Positions 1 to 6,173 of a DNA stretch of 6,288 nt are shown piece after piece. The translations under genes and the position numbers were made by a program. Position 1 is the first letter of the stretch. The number at the start of each line of letters is the position of its first letter. Under the pieces are notes generated by a model. That model worked only from the letters and a program-made list of their open reading frames with translations. It was not told the origin of the DNA and did no database searches. Source of the stretch: Clostridiales bacterium (GTDB lineage: Bacteria > Bacillota > Clostridia > Oscillospirales > Acutalibacteraceae); the NCBI GenBank assembly GCA_019421725.1, contig JAHZES010000047.1, positions 5,523 through 11,810 of the forward strand, in the 5' to 3' direction.

Positions 1-27
1 TTTATATACGAAGGGAAGTTATGTTTC

Positions 28-1062
28 ATGAACAGTTACAGCAACAGCTACCGCGCAGCAGGTGTTGACGTAACCGCAGGTTACCAAGCGGTCGATCTGA
101 TGAAGAAGCACGTAGCTCGCACAACGATTCCCGGTGTTGTTTCCGGGCTCGGCGGTTTCGGAGGTCTTTTCGAACCGAATCTGACCGGAATGGCTCGCCC
201 GACGCTTGTTTCAGGTACCGATGGTGTCGGAACAAAGGTGAAGATAGCCTTTTTGCTTGACAAGCATGATACCGTAGGAATCGATTGTGTTGCCATGTGT
301 GTTAACGACGTCATCTGTTCCGGTGCAAAGCCGCTTTTCTTTCTGGATTATATTGCCTGCGGCAAGAATTACCCCAATAAAATTGCTGCAATTGTTTCCG
401 GCGTTGCCGAAGGGTGTGTGCAGTCCGGCTGCGCGCTGATCGGAGGCGAAACGGCGGAGCATCCCGGTTTGATGCCGGCAGATGAGTACGACATTGCGGG
501 CTTCAGCGTAGGCATTGTTGATCAGGAAAAAATCATTGACGGTTCCAGACTCGAAAAGGGAGACGTGCTGATCGGTCTGCATTCCAGCGGAGTGCATTCC
601 AACGGTTTTTCTCTGGTGCGCAGAGTGCTTGATCTGAACAGAAAAAATGTCAACGCCCATGTAGACGATCTTTCTGAATCTCTGGGAGAGACGTTGCTGA
701 CACCGACAAAGATTTACGTCAAGCCGATGCAGGAGCTGCAGAGCAAATGTGATGTTCATGCAATTTCACACATTACCGGCGGCGGCTTTTATGAGAACAT
801 TCCGCGCATGATGAAAAACGGGCTGTCTGCAAAGATCAAAAAGGGTTCTTGGCCGGAACTGCCGATTTTCAGCCTGATTGAGCATGTAGGCAATATTCCG
901 GAGCATGACATGTATAATACCTTCAACATGGGGGTTGGCATGTGCGTTGCGCTGCCGGCCGAACAGGCGGACGAGGCGCTGCGGATCCTGCATGACTGCG
1001 GGACCGGCGCATCTATCATCGGAGAAGTGACCGAGGGAAACGGCGGGGTTGAATTATGCTGA
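28..1062 (+). CDS. purM: Phosphoribosylformylglycinamidine cyclo-ligase (AIR synthetase)
   Basis: Cytosolic enzyme that uses ATP to close formylglycinamidine ribonucleotide (FGAM) to aminoimidazole ribonucleotide (AIR), the fifth step of de novo purine synthesis. The 344 residues match the usual PurM length. Visible family motifs include GTDGVGTK (residues 63-70) and GGETAEHPGLM (139-149) in the N-terminal AIRS domain. The C-terminal AIRS domain shows SSGVHSNGFSLVRRV (186-200), HITGGGFYENIPRM (248-261) and MYNTFNMGVGM (295-305). The ATG at 28 is preceded by AAGGGAAG (11-18) at 9 nt spacing. An ATG at 21 is out of frame and too close to that site. The stop codon overlaps the start of purN, so the two are probably translationally coupled. 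The gene continues an operon whose earlier genes lie left of the window. Identification is secure. Confidence 0.98.
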   Translation: MNSYSNSYRAAGVDVTAGYQAVDLMKKHVARTTIPGVVSGLGGFGGLFEPNLTGMARPTLVSGTDGVGTKVKIAFLLDKHDTVGIDCVAMCVNDVICSGAKPLFFLDYIACGKNYPNKIAAIVSGVAEGCVQSGCALIGGETAEHPGLMPADEYDIAGFSVGIVDQEKIIDGSRLEKGDVLIGLHSSGVHSNGFSLVRRVLDLNRKNVNAHVDDLSESLGETLLTPTKIYVKPMQELQSKCDVHAISHITGGGFYENIPRMMKNGLSAKIKKGSWPELPIFSLIEHVGNIPEHDMYNTFNMGVGMCVALPAEQADEALRILHDCGTGASIIGEVTEGNGGVELC

Positions 1063-1682
1063 ATATTGCCGTGCTGGTTTCGGGTGGCGGCACTAATCTG
1101 CAGGCGTTGATTGATGCACAGGCTGCCGGTAGGATTCCTAACGGGCAGATATCCTGCGTTGTTTCCAGCAAAGCTGATGCCTTTGCGCTGAAGCGGGCGG
1201 AAAACGCGCAGATTCCTACCGAGATCCTGCTGCGAAAATCATTTGCAGATGGCAGGGAATATGACGCTGCGCTTATAGCCCTGCTGCAGAGGTATCAAAT
1301 CGACCTTGTTGTGCTTGCAGGCTTTATGACGATTATCGGGACATCGGTGATTCGTGTGTTTGAAAACCGCATCATTAATGTACACCCGTCTTTGATTCCG
1401 TCTTTTTGCGGTGAAGGCTTTTACGGTCTTCGCGTTCACGAAGCGGTACTGAAACGCGGTGTGAAAGTAACGGGGGCAACGGTTCATTTTGTCAACGAGG
1501 TTTGTGACGGCGGACCGATTATTCTGCAAAAGGCGGTGTCGGTGCAGCCGGGCGATACGCCGGAGCTTTTGCAGCGCCGCGTAATGGAACAGGCGGAATG
1601 GGAACTTCTTCCGCGTGCGGTAGCACTTTTTTGTGACGGTAAAATTACCGTGCAAAAGGGAATTGTTTCTGTGGGTCAGTAA
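1056..1682 (+). CDS. purN: Phosphoribosylglycinamide formyltransferase (GAR transformylase)
   Basis: Transfers the formyl group of 10-formyltetrahydrofolate to glycinamide ribonucleotide, giving FGAR. The 208 residues are typical of the folate-dependent enzyme. The N-terminal phosphate-binding loop reads LVSGGGTNLQALID (7-20). The catalytic triad of the family is recognisable: Asn108 and His110 in NVHPSLIPSF (108-117), and Asp151 in CDGGPII (150-156). By homology these correspond to Asn106, His108 and Asp144 of the E. coli enzyme. LVVLAGFMTII (84-94) is the conserved folate-side strand. The ATG lies inside the last codons of purM (7-nt overlap, ATGCTGA), with a G-rich GGCGGGG element about 7 nt upstream. 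This is a classic stop-start arrangement for coupled translation. All key residues appear intact. Confidence 0.97.
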   Translation: MLNIAVLVSGGGTNLQALIDAQAAGRIPNGQISCVVSSKADAFALKRAENAQIPTEILLRKSFADGREYDAALIALLQRYQIDLVVLAGFMTIIGTSVIRVFENRIINVHPSLIPSFCGEGFYGLRVHEAVLKRGVKVTGATVHFVNEVCDGGPIILQKAVSVQPGDTPELLQRRVMEQAEWELLPRAVALFCDGKITVQKGIVSVGQ

Positions 1683-1709
1683 GAAAAATAATCTGAAGGA
1701 GATGTTTTT

Positions 1710-2429
1710 ATGGCTGAATTACTTGATCTGAAACAGGTTTTGTCCGGTAATGAATATCCAGGCCGTGGCATTATCATGGGCAAAAGCGCCGACGGCAAAA
1801 ATGCGGTATTTGCTTATTTTATTATGGGACGCAGCGAAAACAGCCGCAACCGTATTTTTGTGGAAGCCGGAAACGGCATTCGCACCGAAGCGTTTGACCC
1901 TTCCAAAATGACCGATCCGTCGTTGGTGATCTATGCACCGGTTCGTGTGCTTGGGGATAAAACGATCGTTACAAACGGCGATCAGACCGATACGATTTAC
2001 GACTATCTGCAAAAAGGCAGAAGTATGCGTCAGGCGCTGAAGACCCGTACCTTTGAGCCGGACGGACCGAATTTTACGCCGCGCATTTCCGCTGTTGCCA
2101 AAATTAAAAAGGGCCGTTTCTCTTACAGAATGTCCATTCTCAAAAGCTCTTTCGGACGGGAAGAATCCTGCGAACGCTTTTATTACGATTATGATCAGCC
2201 GGTTGCGGGCGAAGGACGCTTTATTCATACCTATCGCTGCAATGGAGATCCGATCCCGTCTTTTTCCGGTGAGCCGGAGGCGGTTGCTGTTAACGGAACG
2301 ATTGACGAGTTCACCAAGCTGGTATGGGATTCGCTGAACGAGGAAAACAAAGTGTCGCTCTTTGTTCGTTTTGTTAATCTGCAAACCGGCAAAACAGAAA
2401 ACCGTATTGTGAATAAGAACGTGAAATAA
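1710..2429 (+). CDS. purO: IMP cyclohydrolase, PurO type
   Basis: Predicted to close FAICAR to IMP, the last step of the pathway. The 239-residue protein resembles the IMP_cyclohyd (PurO) family first defined in archaea and also found in Clostridia. It is not the MGS-like N-terminal domain of bacterial PurH. The recognisable start reads SGNEYPGRGIIMG (12-24), followed by FAYFIMGRSENSRNRIF (34-50). Other conserved-looking blocks are IYAPVRV (74-80), VTNGDQTDTIYDYL (87-100), FEPDGPNFTPRISA (115-128) and FIHTYRCNGDPIPSF (171-185). There is no signal peptide or membrane segment. A strong AAGGAG (1696-1701) stands 8 nt before the ATG, and the gene starts 27 nt after purN. Its position directly before a stand-alone AICAR transformylase strongly supports the assignment. 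The family call comes from remembered sequence patterns, not from a search. Confidence 0.9.
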   Translation: MAELLDLKQVLSGNEYPGRGIIMGKSADGKNAVFAYFIMGRSENSRNRIFVEAGNGIRTEAFDPSKMTDPSLVIYAPVRVLGDKTIVTNGDQTDTIYDYLQKGRSMRQALKTRTFEPDGPNFTPRISAVAKIKKGRFSYRMSILKSSFGREESCERFYYDYDQPVAGEGRFIHTYRCNGDPIPSFSGEPEAVAVNGTIDEFTKLVWDSLNEENKVSLFVRFVNLQTGKTENRIVNKNVK

Positions 2430-2445
2430 CAGTTTGAATCCGGAA

Positions 2446-2449
2446 AGGA
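2446..2449 (+). promoter_or_regulatory. Ribosome binding site deciding the AICAR transformylase start
   Basis: The AAAGGA stretch ends directly against a possible ATG at 2450, which leaves no spacer. It stands 9 nt before the in-frame ATG at 2459, a normal distance. This favours 2459 as the real start and removes three residues (MFE) from the longest reading. Confidence 0.7.
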
Positions 2450-2458
2450 ATGTTTGAA

Positions 2459-3637
2459 ATGGCAAACGAGCTTCTTTTGAAATACGGCTGTAATCCCAAC
2501 CAGAAACCGGCGCGTGTTTTTATGAAAAACGGCGAGGAGCTGCCGATGACTGTTCTCAATGGTAAGCCCGGTTATATTAACCTGATGGATGCATTTAACA
2601 GCTGGCAGCTGGTAAAAGAGCTGAAGGAGGCGACAGGGCTTCCTGCGGCCGCATCGTTCAAGCACGTCAGCCCTGCGGGCGCCGCAGTTGCCGCACCGTT
2701 GAACGATACGCTGAAAAAAATCTATTTCGTAGAAGATTTGGAGCTTTCGCCGATTGCGTCAGCCTATGCCCGTGCGCGCGGCGCCGACCGCATGTCGTCC
2801 TACGGTGATTTTGTCGCGCTTTCCGACGTGTGCGATGAGCAGACAGCAGTGCTTCTGGCACGCGAGGTTTCCGACGGAATTATTGCGCCGGGTTATACCG
2901 GGCATGCGCTGGAGATTTTAAAGGGAAAGCGCAAAGGAACTTACACGGTTTTGCAGATGGATCCGGACTATACACCGGCTCCGGTAGAACAGCGAGATAT
3001 TTTCGGCATTACCTTTGACCAGGGGAAAAATAATCTGAAGCTAGACACAGCCATGCTGGATAATCTGGTCACCGAAAACCTGCAGCTGCCGGATACGGCG
3101 AAGAGAGACCTGTTGATTGCGCTGATCACTTTGAAATACACGCAGTCCAATTCCGTTTGTTATGCTAAGGACGGTCAAGCCATCGGCGTTGGCGCCGGTC
3201 AGCAGTCCCGCATCCACTGTACGCGCCTTGCCGGTAACAAAGCAGATATCTGGCATCTGCGGCAGCACCCGAAAGTGCTCGGTCTGCAGTTTAAGGAAGG
3301 GATCCGCCGTCCGGATCGCGATAACACCATTGATGTTTACATTTCGGACGATTACGAGGATGTTCTGGCGGAAGGAGTTTGGCAGAATTTCTTTGCCGTT
3401 AAGCCGGAGCCGCTGTCCCGTGAAGAAAAGCGTGCTTATCTCAATACGATCACCGGTGTTTCCCTCGGTTCCGATGCGTTTTTCCCGTTTGGAGATAATA
3501 TTGAACGTGCAAAACGCAGCGGCGTTCAGTATATTGCTCAGCCCGGCGGTTCCATTCGGGACGACAATGTAATTGATACCTGCAATAAATACGGTATGGC
3601 GATGGCATTTACCGGCATTCGCCTGTTTCATCATTAA
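2459..3637 (+). CDS. purV: Stand-alone AICAR formyltransferase (PurH C-terminal domain type)
   Basis: Predicted to formylate AICAR to FAICAR with 10-formyltetrahydrofolate. The 392 residues correspond to the AICARFT half of bifunctional PurH only. The N-terminal cyclohydrolase domain is absent, and the protein begins directly with LKYGCNPNQKPARVFM (7-22). Conserved blocks include VLNGKPGYINLMDA (32-45) and SFKHVSPAGAA (66-76), which holds the Lys-His pair used in catalysis (Lys68-His69). Further blocks are YTQSNSVCYAKDGQAIGVGA (227-246), SDAFFPFGDN (338-347), IAQPGGSIRDD (359-369) and the C-terminal TGIRLFHH (385-392), matching the TG-R-F-H ending of PurH. It follows purO by 29 nt, and the neighbouring gene supplies the missing cyclohydrolase. 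The start at 2459 is chosen on ribosome-binding-site spacing; 2450 would add three residues. Databases may label such genes purH; PurV is a name proposed for the unfused enzyme. Confidence 0.93.
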   Translation: MANELLLKYGCNPNQKPARVFMKNGEELPMTVLNGKPGYINLMDAFNSWQLVKELKEATGLPAAASFKHVSPAGAAVAAPLNDTLKKIYFVEDLELSPIASAYARARGADRMSSYGDFVALSDVCDEQTAVLLAREVSDGIIAPGYTGHALEILKGKRKGTYTVLQMDPDYTPAPVEQRDIFGITFDQGKNNLKLDTAMLDNLVTENLQLPDTAKRDLLIALITLKYTQSNSVCYAKDGQAIGVGAGQQSRIHCTRLAGNKADIWHLRQHPKVLGLQFKEGIRRPDRDNTIDVYISDDYEDVLAEGVWQNFFAVKPEPLSREEKRAYLNTITGVSLGSDAFFPFGDNIERAKRSGVQYIAQPGGSIRDDNVIDTCNKYGMAMAFTGIRLFHH

Positions 3638-3641
3638 CGAA

Positions 3642-3658
3642 AGCGGGCTGTCTCCGCT
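3642..3658 (+). promoter_or_regulatory. Small hairpin overlapping the terminator stem
   Basis: AGCGG (3642-3646) pairs perfectly with CCGCT (3654-3658) around a 7-nt loop. It uses the 5' arm of the 3644-3682 terminator stem, so the two structures exclude each other. The small hairpin is completed first during transcription and could delay the terminator. Any regulatory role is inference. Confidence 0.35.
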
Positions 3659-3687
3659 ACGCAGGATTTTCGGGGCAGCCTGTTTTT
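3644..3687 (+). terminator. Intrinsic terminator or attenuator between purV and purD
   Basis: The arm 3644-3654 pairs with 3672-3682 as an 11-bp stem with wobble pairs, around a 17-nt loop. TTTTT follows directly at 3683-3687. It begins 7 nt after the purV stop and ends before the purD ribosome binding site. Because purD belongs to the same pathway, partial termination (lowering purD expression) is more likely than complete operon closure. The structure was paired by hand and no folding energy was computed. Confidence 0.7.
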
Positions 3688-3708
3688 ATCGGAAGGGGAG
3701 TTGTTCTC

Positions 3709-4974
3709 ATGAAAATTCTGATGATCGGTTCCGGCGGCCGGGAACATGCATTGGTGCGCAAGTTAAAAGAAAGTCCGCGTGTTGAGAAGATATATTGTGC
3801 CCCCGGTAACGGAGGAATCTCCTGCGACGCAGTGTGTGAGCCGATCGGCGCTATGGATATCGGCGGCGCAGTGGCGTTCGCAAAGCAGAACGCAATCGAT
3901 CTGGTATTCGTTGCTCCAGACGACCCTCTTGCAGCTGGAATGGTCGACGCGATGCAAAAAGAGGGGCTCCGTGCGTTCGGTCCGTCTGCTGCTGCTGCAC
4001 AGATTGAAAGCAGCAAGGTTTTTTCAAAGAATTTGATGAAAAAGTATGGTATTCCGACGGCAGGCTATGAGGTGTTTGAAAAACCGGCCGAGGTACTGAC
4101 ATATATCCGCCGGCAGAACACGTTTCCAACGGTCATCAAGGCGGACGGACTCGCATTGGGCAAAGGCGTTGTCATTGCTCAGAATCTGAAGGAAGCCGAA
4201 GAAGCGGTTCATTCCATTATGGAAGATAAAATTTTCGGTGCATCGGGAAATCGCGTAGTAGTAGAAGAATTTTTAACAGGTCCCGAAGTTTCCGTTCTGG
4301 CGTTTACTGACGGAAAAACAGTAAAGCCAATGGTTTCCTCAAAAGATCATAAGCGTGTGGGAGACGGAGATAAAGGGCCGAATACCGGCGGTATGGGTAC
4401 GATCAGCCCGAATCCGTATTATACGGATAAGATTGCGGAAATTTGTATGCAGACCATCTTTTTACCGACGATCCGCGCAATGCGGCAGGAGGGTTTTCCG
4501 TTCAAGGGATGCCTCTATTTTGGTCTGATGCTTACGCCAAACGGTCCCAAGGTGATTGAATATAACGCGCGCTTTGGCGATCCCGAAACACAGGTCGTTC
4601 TGCCGCGTTTAAAAACCGATCTGACAGATATTATTGATGCGGTAATTGACGAAAGGCTCGACACCTGTAAAATTGAGTGGCGGGACGGTGCCTGCGCGTG
4701 CGTGGTTCTTGCCTCGGGTGGATATCCGGGCAAATATGCCAAAGGGCTTGAAATTTCCGGTTTGAACCAAAACGGGCAGATAGACGGCGCTACGGTTTAT
4801 CATGCCGGAACCGTTCGAAAGGACGGAAAGTTTCTGACGAACGGTGGCCGCGTGCTCGGCGTAACAGCGACGGGCGCAACGCTGGACGAGGCGCTTGAAA
4901 AAGCGTACTCAGCCGTTGGAAAGATTCACTTTGACGGTATGCAGTATCGTCGCGATATTGGCAGAACACATTGA
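3709..4974 (+). CDS. purD: Phosphoribosylamine-glycine ligase (GAR synthetase)
   Basis: ATP-dependent ligase joining glycine to 5-phosphoribosylamine to form GAR, the second pathway step. The 421 residues are standard for monofunctional PurD. The N-terminal GARS domain opens with MIGSGGREHALVRKL (5-19) and carries APGNGG (31-36). The ATP-grasp core (about 101-293) shows KADGLALGKGVVI (144-156), VVEEFLTGPEVSVLAF (184-199), SSKDHKRVGDGDKGPNTGGM (210-229) and NARFGDPETQ (286-295). The C-terminal domain shows LASGGYPGKY (334-343), YHAGT (364-368), NGGRVLGVTA (378-387) and the closing YRRDIG (413-418). GGAAGGGGAG (3691-3700) lies 8 nt before the ATG. The gene follows purV after 71 nt containing a terminator-like hairpin and is the last gene of the purine cluster. 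No damage is visible. Confidence 0.98.
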   Translation: MKILMIGSGGREHALVRKLKESPRVEKIYCAPGNGGISCDAVCEPIGAMDIGGAVAFAKQNAIDLVFVAPDDPLAAGMVDAMQKEGLRAFGPSAAAAQIESSKVFSKNLMKKYGIPTAGYEVFEKPAEVLTYIRRQNTFPTVIKADGLALGKGVVIAQNLKEAEEAVHSIMEDKIFGASGNRVVVEEFLTGPEVSVLAFTDGKTVKPMVSSKDHKRVGDGDKGPNTGGMGTISPNPYYTDKIAEICMQTIFLPTIRAMRQEGFPFKGCLYFGLMLTPNGPKVIEYNARFGDPETQVVLPRLKTDLTDIIDAVIDERLDTCKIEWRDGACACVVLASGGYPGKYAKGLEISGLNQNGQIDGATVYHAGTVRKDGKFLTNGGRVLGVTATGATLDEALEKAYSAVGKIHFDGMQYRRDIGRTH

Positions 4975-5001
4975 CATTTTTCTTTCTTTTGTGCAAATTC
5001 G

Positions 5002-5044
5002 GCTCCTGCGGTGCATATGTTTGTACCGTGGGAGCTTTATTTTT
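5002..5044 (+). terminator. Rho-independent terminator of the purine operon
   Basis: GCTCCTGCGGT (5002-5012) pairs over 11 bp with ACCGTGGGAGC (5025-5035), with two wobble pairs and a 12-nt loop. TTTATTTTT follows at 5036-5044. It starts 27 nt after the purD stop and separates the operon from the next gene. This is the clearest terminator in the window. Confidence 0.92.
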
Positions 5045-5120
5045 GGCGTGTCGCTCTTTATAACGGATGAAACGGTGATGCTGCTGATTCAAGATCGGTG
5101 CGAAAGGGAGGAATCCGGGA

Positions 5121-5408
5121 ATGACCTGTCGTCTCGCGGATCTGCGAAATAAAGAAGTGATCAATATTAAAGACGGAATGCGCTTAGGGTGCGTCTGTGA
5201 CGCAGAGCTGGATACCTGTACAGCAAAGTTACTGTCGATTATTGTCTATGGACGACCGCGTTTTTTCGGAATTTTCGGCCGTGAGGAGGATATTATCATC
5301 AAATGGTGCGATATTGAGGTGATAGGAGAGGATACGATTCTGGTCAGCTGCTGCCTGCCGCCTCCGCCTGTGCACCGCGGCTTTTTCAGAAACCTTTGGG
5401 GTGGCTGA
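5121..5408 (+). CDS. YlmC/YmxH family PRC-barrel sporulation-associated protein
   Basis: A small 95-residue protein of the PRC-barrel type, annotated in spore-forming Firmicutes as YlmC/YmxH. The exact molecular function is unknown. The family pattern is visible: RLADLRNKEVINIKDGMRLG (4-23), then acidic DAELD (27-31), then PRFFGIFGREEDIIIKW (46-62) and the closing strand IGEDTILV (68-75). The C-terminal tail is proline-rich with aromatic residues (PPPPVHRGFFRNLW, 80-93). Seven cysteines occur in 95 residues (3, 24, 26, 33, 63, 77, 78). AAAGGGAGG (5103-5111) precedes the ATG at 9 nt spacing. No signal peptide or membrane segment is seen. The purD terminator lies between, so it should have its own promoter, but no convincing one was found in 5045-5100. 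It is probably unrelated to purine synthesis. Confidence 0.88.
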   Translation: MTCRLADLRNKEVINIKDGMRLGCVCDAELDTCTAKLLSIIVYGRPRFFGIFGREEDIIIKWCDIEVIGEDTILVSCCLPPPPVHRGFFRNLWGG

Positions 5409-5436
5409 TCAACGTTCGAAAATACGGAGTTTTACG

Positions 5437-5454
5437 CTGCTGCAGGTTTGTCAA
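5437..5454. repeat. 18-nt direct repeat, left copy
   Basis: CTGCTGCAGGTTTGTCAA matches 5979-5996 at 17 of 18 positions in the same orientation. On the - strand it contains the stop codon of the transposase remnant (5451-5453). It may mark one edge of the inserted element. Confidence 0.7.
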
Positions 5455-5874
5455 ACAAATTGGACAGAGAACTCGACAGAGGAAATCCAGGACAGAGGTC
5501 TCATGGGAAAGTTATTAGAGCGGCGGTTAAGGAGAGCAAGTTGCTTTACAAAGTCATCCAGAGAGTGGAAAGTATGGCAGGAATAAGAGCGCTTCCGGTC
5601 TTCGCGGTGGCTGCGTTCGACCTTGCCGTTATGCCGCGGGATGTAGGGACGGATCGGCTTCAATTCGGTTTCTGTGTGCTGGTTCGGGTGGCTATGAGGA
5701 TGCCTGGACTGACAGGCCAGGGACGCCACGCTTCCGTCCCGGCGTTGTTTCCAGAAGTAAATGAATGACCGGTTCTTGTTGTATTTCCAGCTTGCGCGGC
5801 TGACGCCGTATTTTTTCTGCACACTTCATTAGGGACTGCCGATAGGCCATGTCTTGTGTCATACTCTTACTCAT
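5451..5874 (-). pseudogene. Degenerate IS481-like DDE transposase, frameshifted and internally deleted
   Basis: Remnant of a DDE/rve-type transposase of the kind common in Clostridia, read on the - strand. It starts at the ATG 5872-5874 as MSKSMTQDMAYRQSLMKCAE. Homologues continue with AEKYGVSRAS, but here that continuation lies in another frame. The shift falls at a run of six A (5811-5816 on the complement), one more than expected. The second frame gives a helix-turn-helix-like KKYGVSRASWKYNKNRSF, then SLACQSRHPHSHPNQHTETE. It jumps without the catalytic core to RPYIPRHNGKVERSHRED, the C-terminal end of the rve domain. The KVER glutamate, likely the final acid of the DDE triad, remains; both aspartates are missing. 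The frame ends in VEFSVQFV and a stop at 5451-5453. AAAGGAG (complement of 5887-5893) lies 12 nt before the start. The encoded protein should be inactive. Family placement relies on memory of related transposases. Confidence 0.85.
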
Positions 5875-5963
5875 GAGACTTAGGGTCTCCTTTCGGGAAG
5901 TTGTTGTTTAGTAGCTCAATTTTAACCCTATCACTCATACCTTCTTCAATTGTCCAAGATGTA

Positions 5964-5977
5964 TTGTAGTACTACAA
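5964..5977. repeat. 14-bp perfect palindrome, possible operator
   Basis: TTGTAGTACTACAA is its own reverse complement. It is followed by CTGCTGTAGG, so TGTA/TACA half-sites recur nearby (CTACA-6 nt-TGTAG, 5972-5987). On the - strand a TTGACA hexamer (complement of 5991-5996) lies just upstream. BlaI/MecI/CopY-type repressors use TACA/TGTA dyads, which makes an operator conceivable, but no such regulator is in the window. Confidence 0.35.
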
Positions 5978-5978
5978 A

Positions 5979-5996
5979 CTGCTGTAGGTTTGTCAA
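5979..5996. repeat. 18-nt direct repeat, right copy
   Basis: CTGCTGTAGGTTTGTCAA differs from 5437-5454 only at the seventh base (T for C). It lies upstream of the transposase remnant, so the two copies enclose the remnant at a start-to-start distance of 542 nt. Confidence 0.7.
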
Positions 5997-6006
5997 GGAT
6001 TCCGAA

Positions 6007-6035
6007 TTGACTTTGATGGTAAAATGATTTATAAT
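6007..6035 (+). promoter_or_regulatory. Near-consensus vegetative (sigma-A) promoter
   Basis: TTGACT (6007-6012) and TATAAT (6030-6035) are separated by exactly 17 nt: five of six -35 bases and all -10 bases match consensus. Transcription would start near 6042 and run rightward. No protein gene follows before the tRNA remnant and tRNA-Arg (from 6249). The promoter may therefore drive the tRNA with a leader of about 200 nt, or an unrecognised small RNA. Confidence 0.65.
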
Positions 6036-6173
6036 AAATTAGTAAGATGTGAGTTTGCAAAGTTTTGAATCTTTTCAAATGGCGCCTTTCCCCTAAACTA
6101 TGTATCATACTTCTATTTAATTGATTGCATTTGCTGAAAGGACAAATAATAATATAGATATAATTTAATACAT

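Larger units (their letters stand above)
5437..5996 (-). mobile_element. Probable residual insertion sequence, limits approximate
   Basis: The limits are set by the two copies of the 18-nt direct repeat that bracket the transposase pseudogene and its upstream region. A short inverted match, TTGGACA at 5460-5466 and TGTCCAA at 5951-5957, also flanks the gene but is too short to define ends. No target-site duplication was recognised. With a defective transposase, any movement would need an enzyme supplied in trans. The true ends may differ by tens of bases. Confidence 0.45.

Noticed and set aside
1..27. Purine riboswitch upstream of purM
   Set aside because: Only 27 nt precede the gene, and they hold just the ribosome binding site. 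Any riboswitch would be further upstream of the operon.
1719..2465. Long (248-codon) open frame on the - strand opposite purO
   Set aside because: It lies fully antisense to a recognisable gene with a good ribosome binding site, shows no family motifs, and has its own start in an implausible context. It is a shadow of purO codon composition.
5043..5064. TTGGCG and TATAAC as a promoter for the ylmC-like gene
   Set aside because: Only 10 nt separate the two hexamers, too short for a vegetative promoter, and no sporulation-sigma pattern was convincing.
5422..5438. AAAA-TTTT inverted pattern after the ylmC-like gene as a terminator
   Set aside because: The stem is very short and AT-only with mismatches, and no U-tract follows.
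5448..5768. Open frames on the + strand over the transposase remnant
   Set aside because: They are antisense to recognisable transposase segments, show no known motifs, and lack a suitable ribosome binding site.
5460..5957. TTGGACA/TGTCCAA inverted pair as terminal inverted repeats of the IS
   Set aside because: It is only seven exact bases, one copy lies within the coding end of the transposase, and extended similarity is weak. It is kept only as a note in the element entry.
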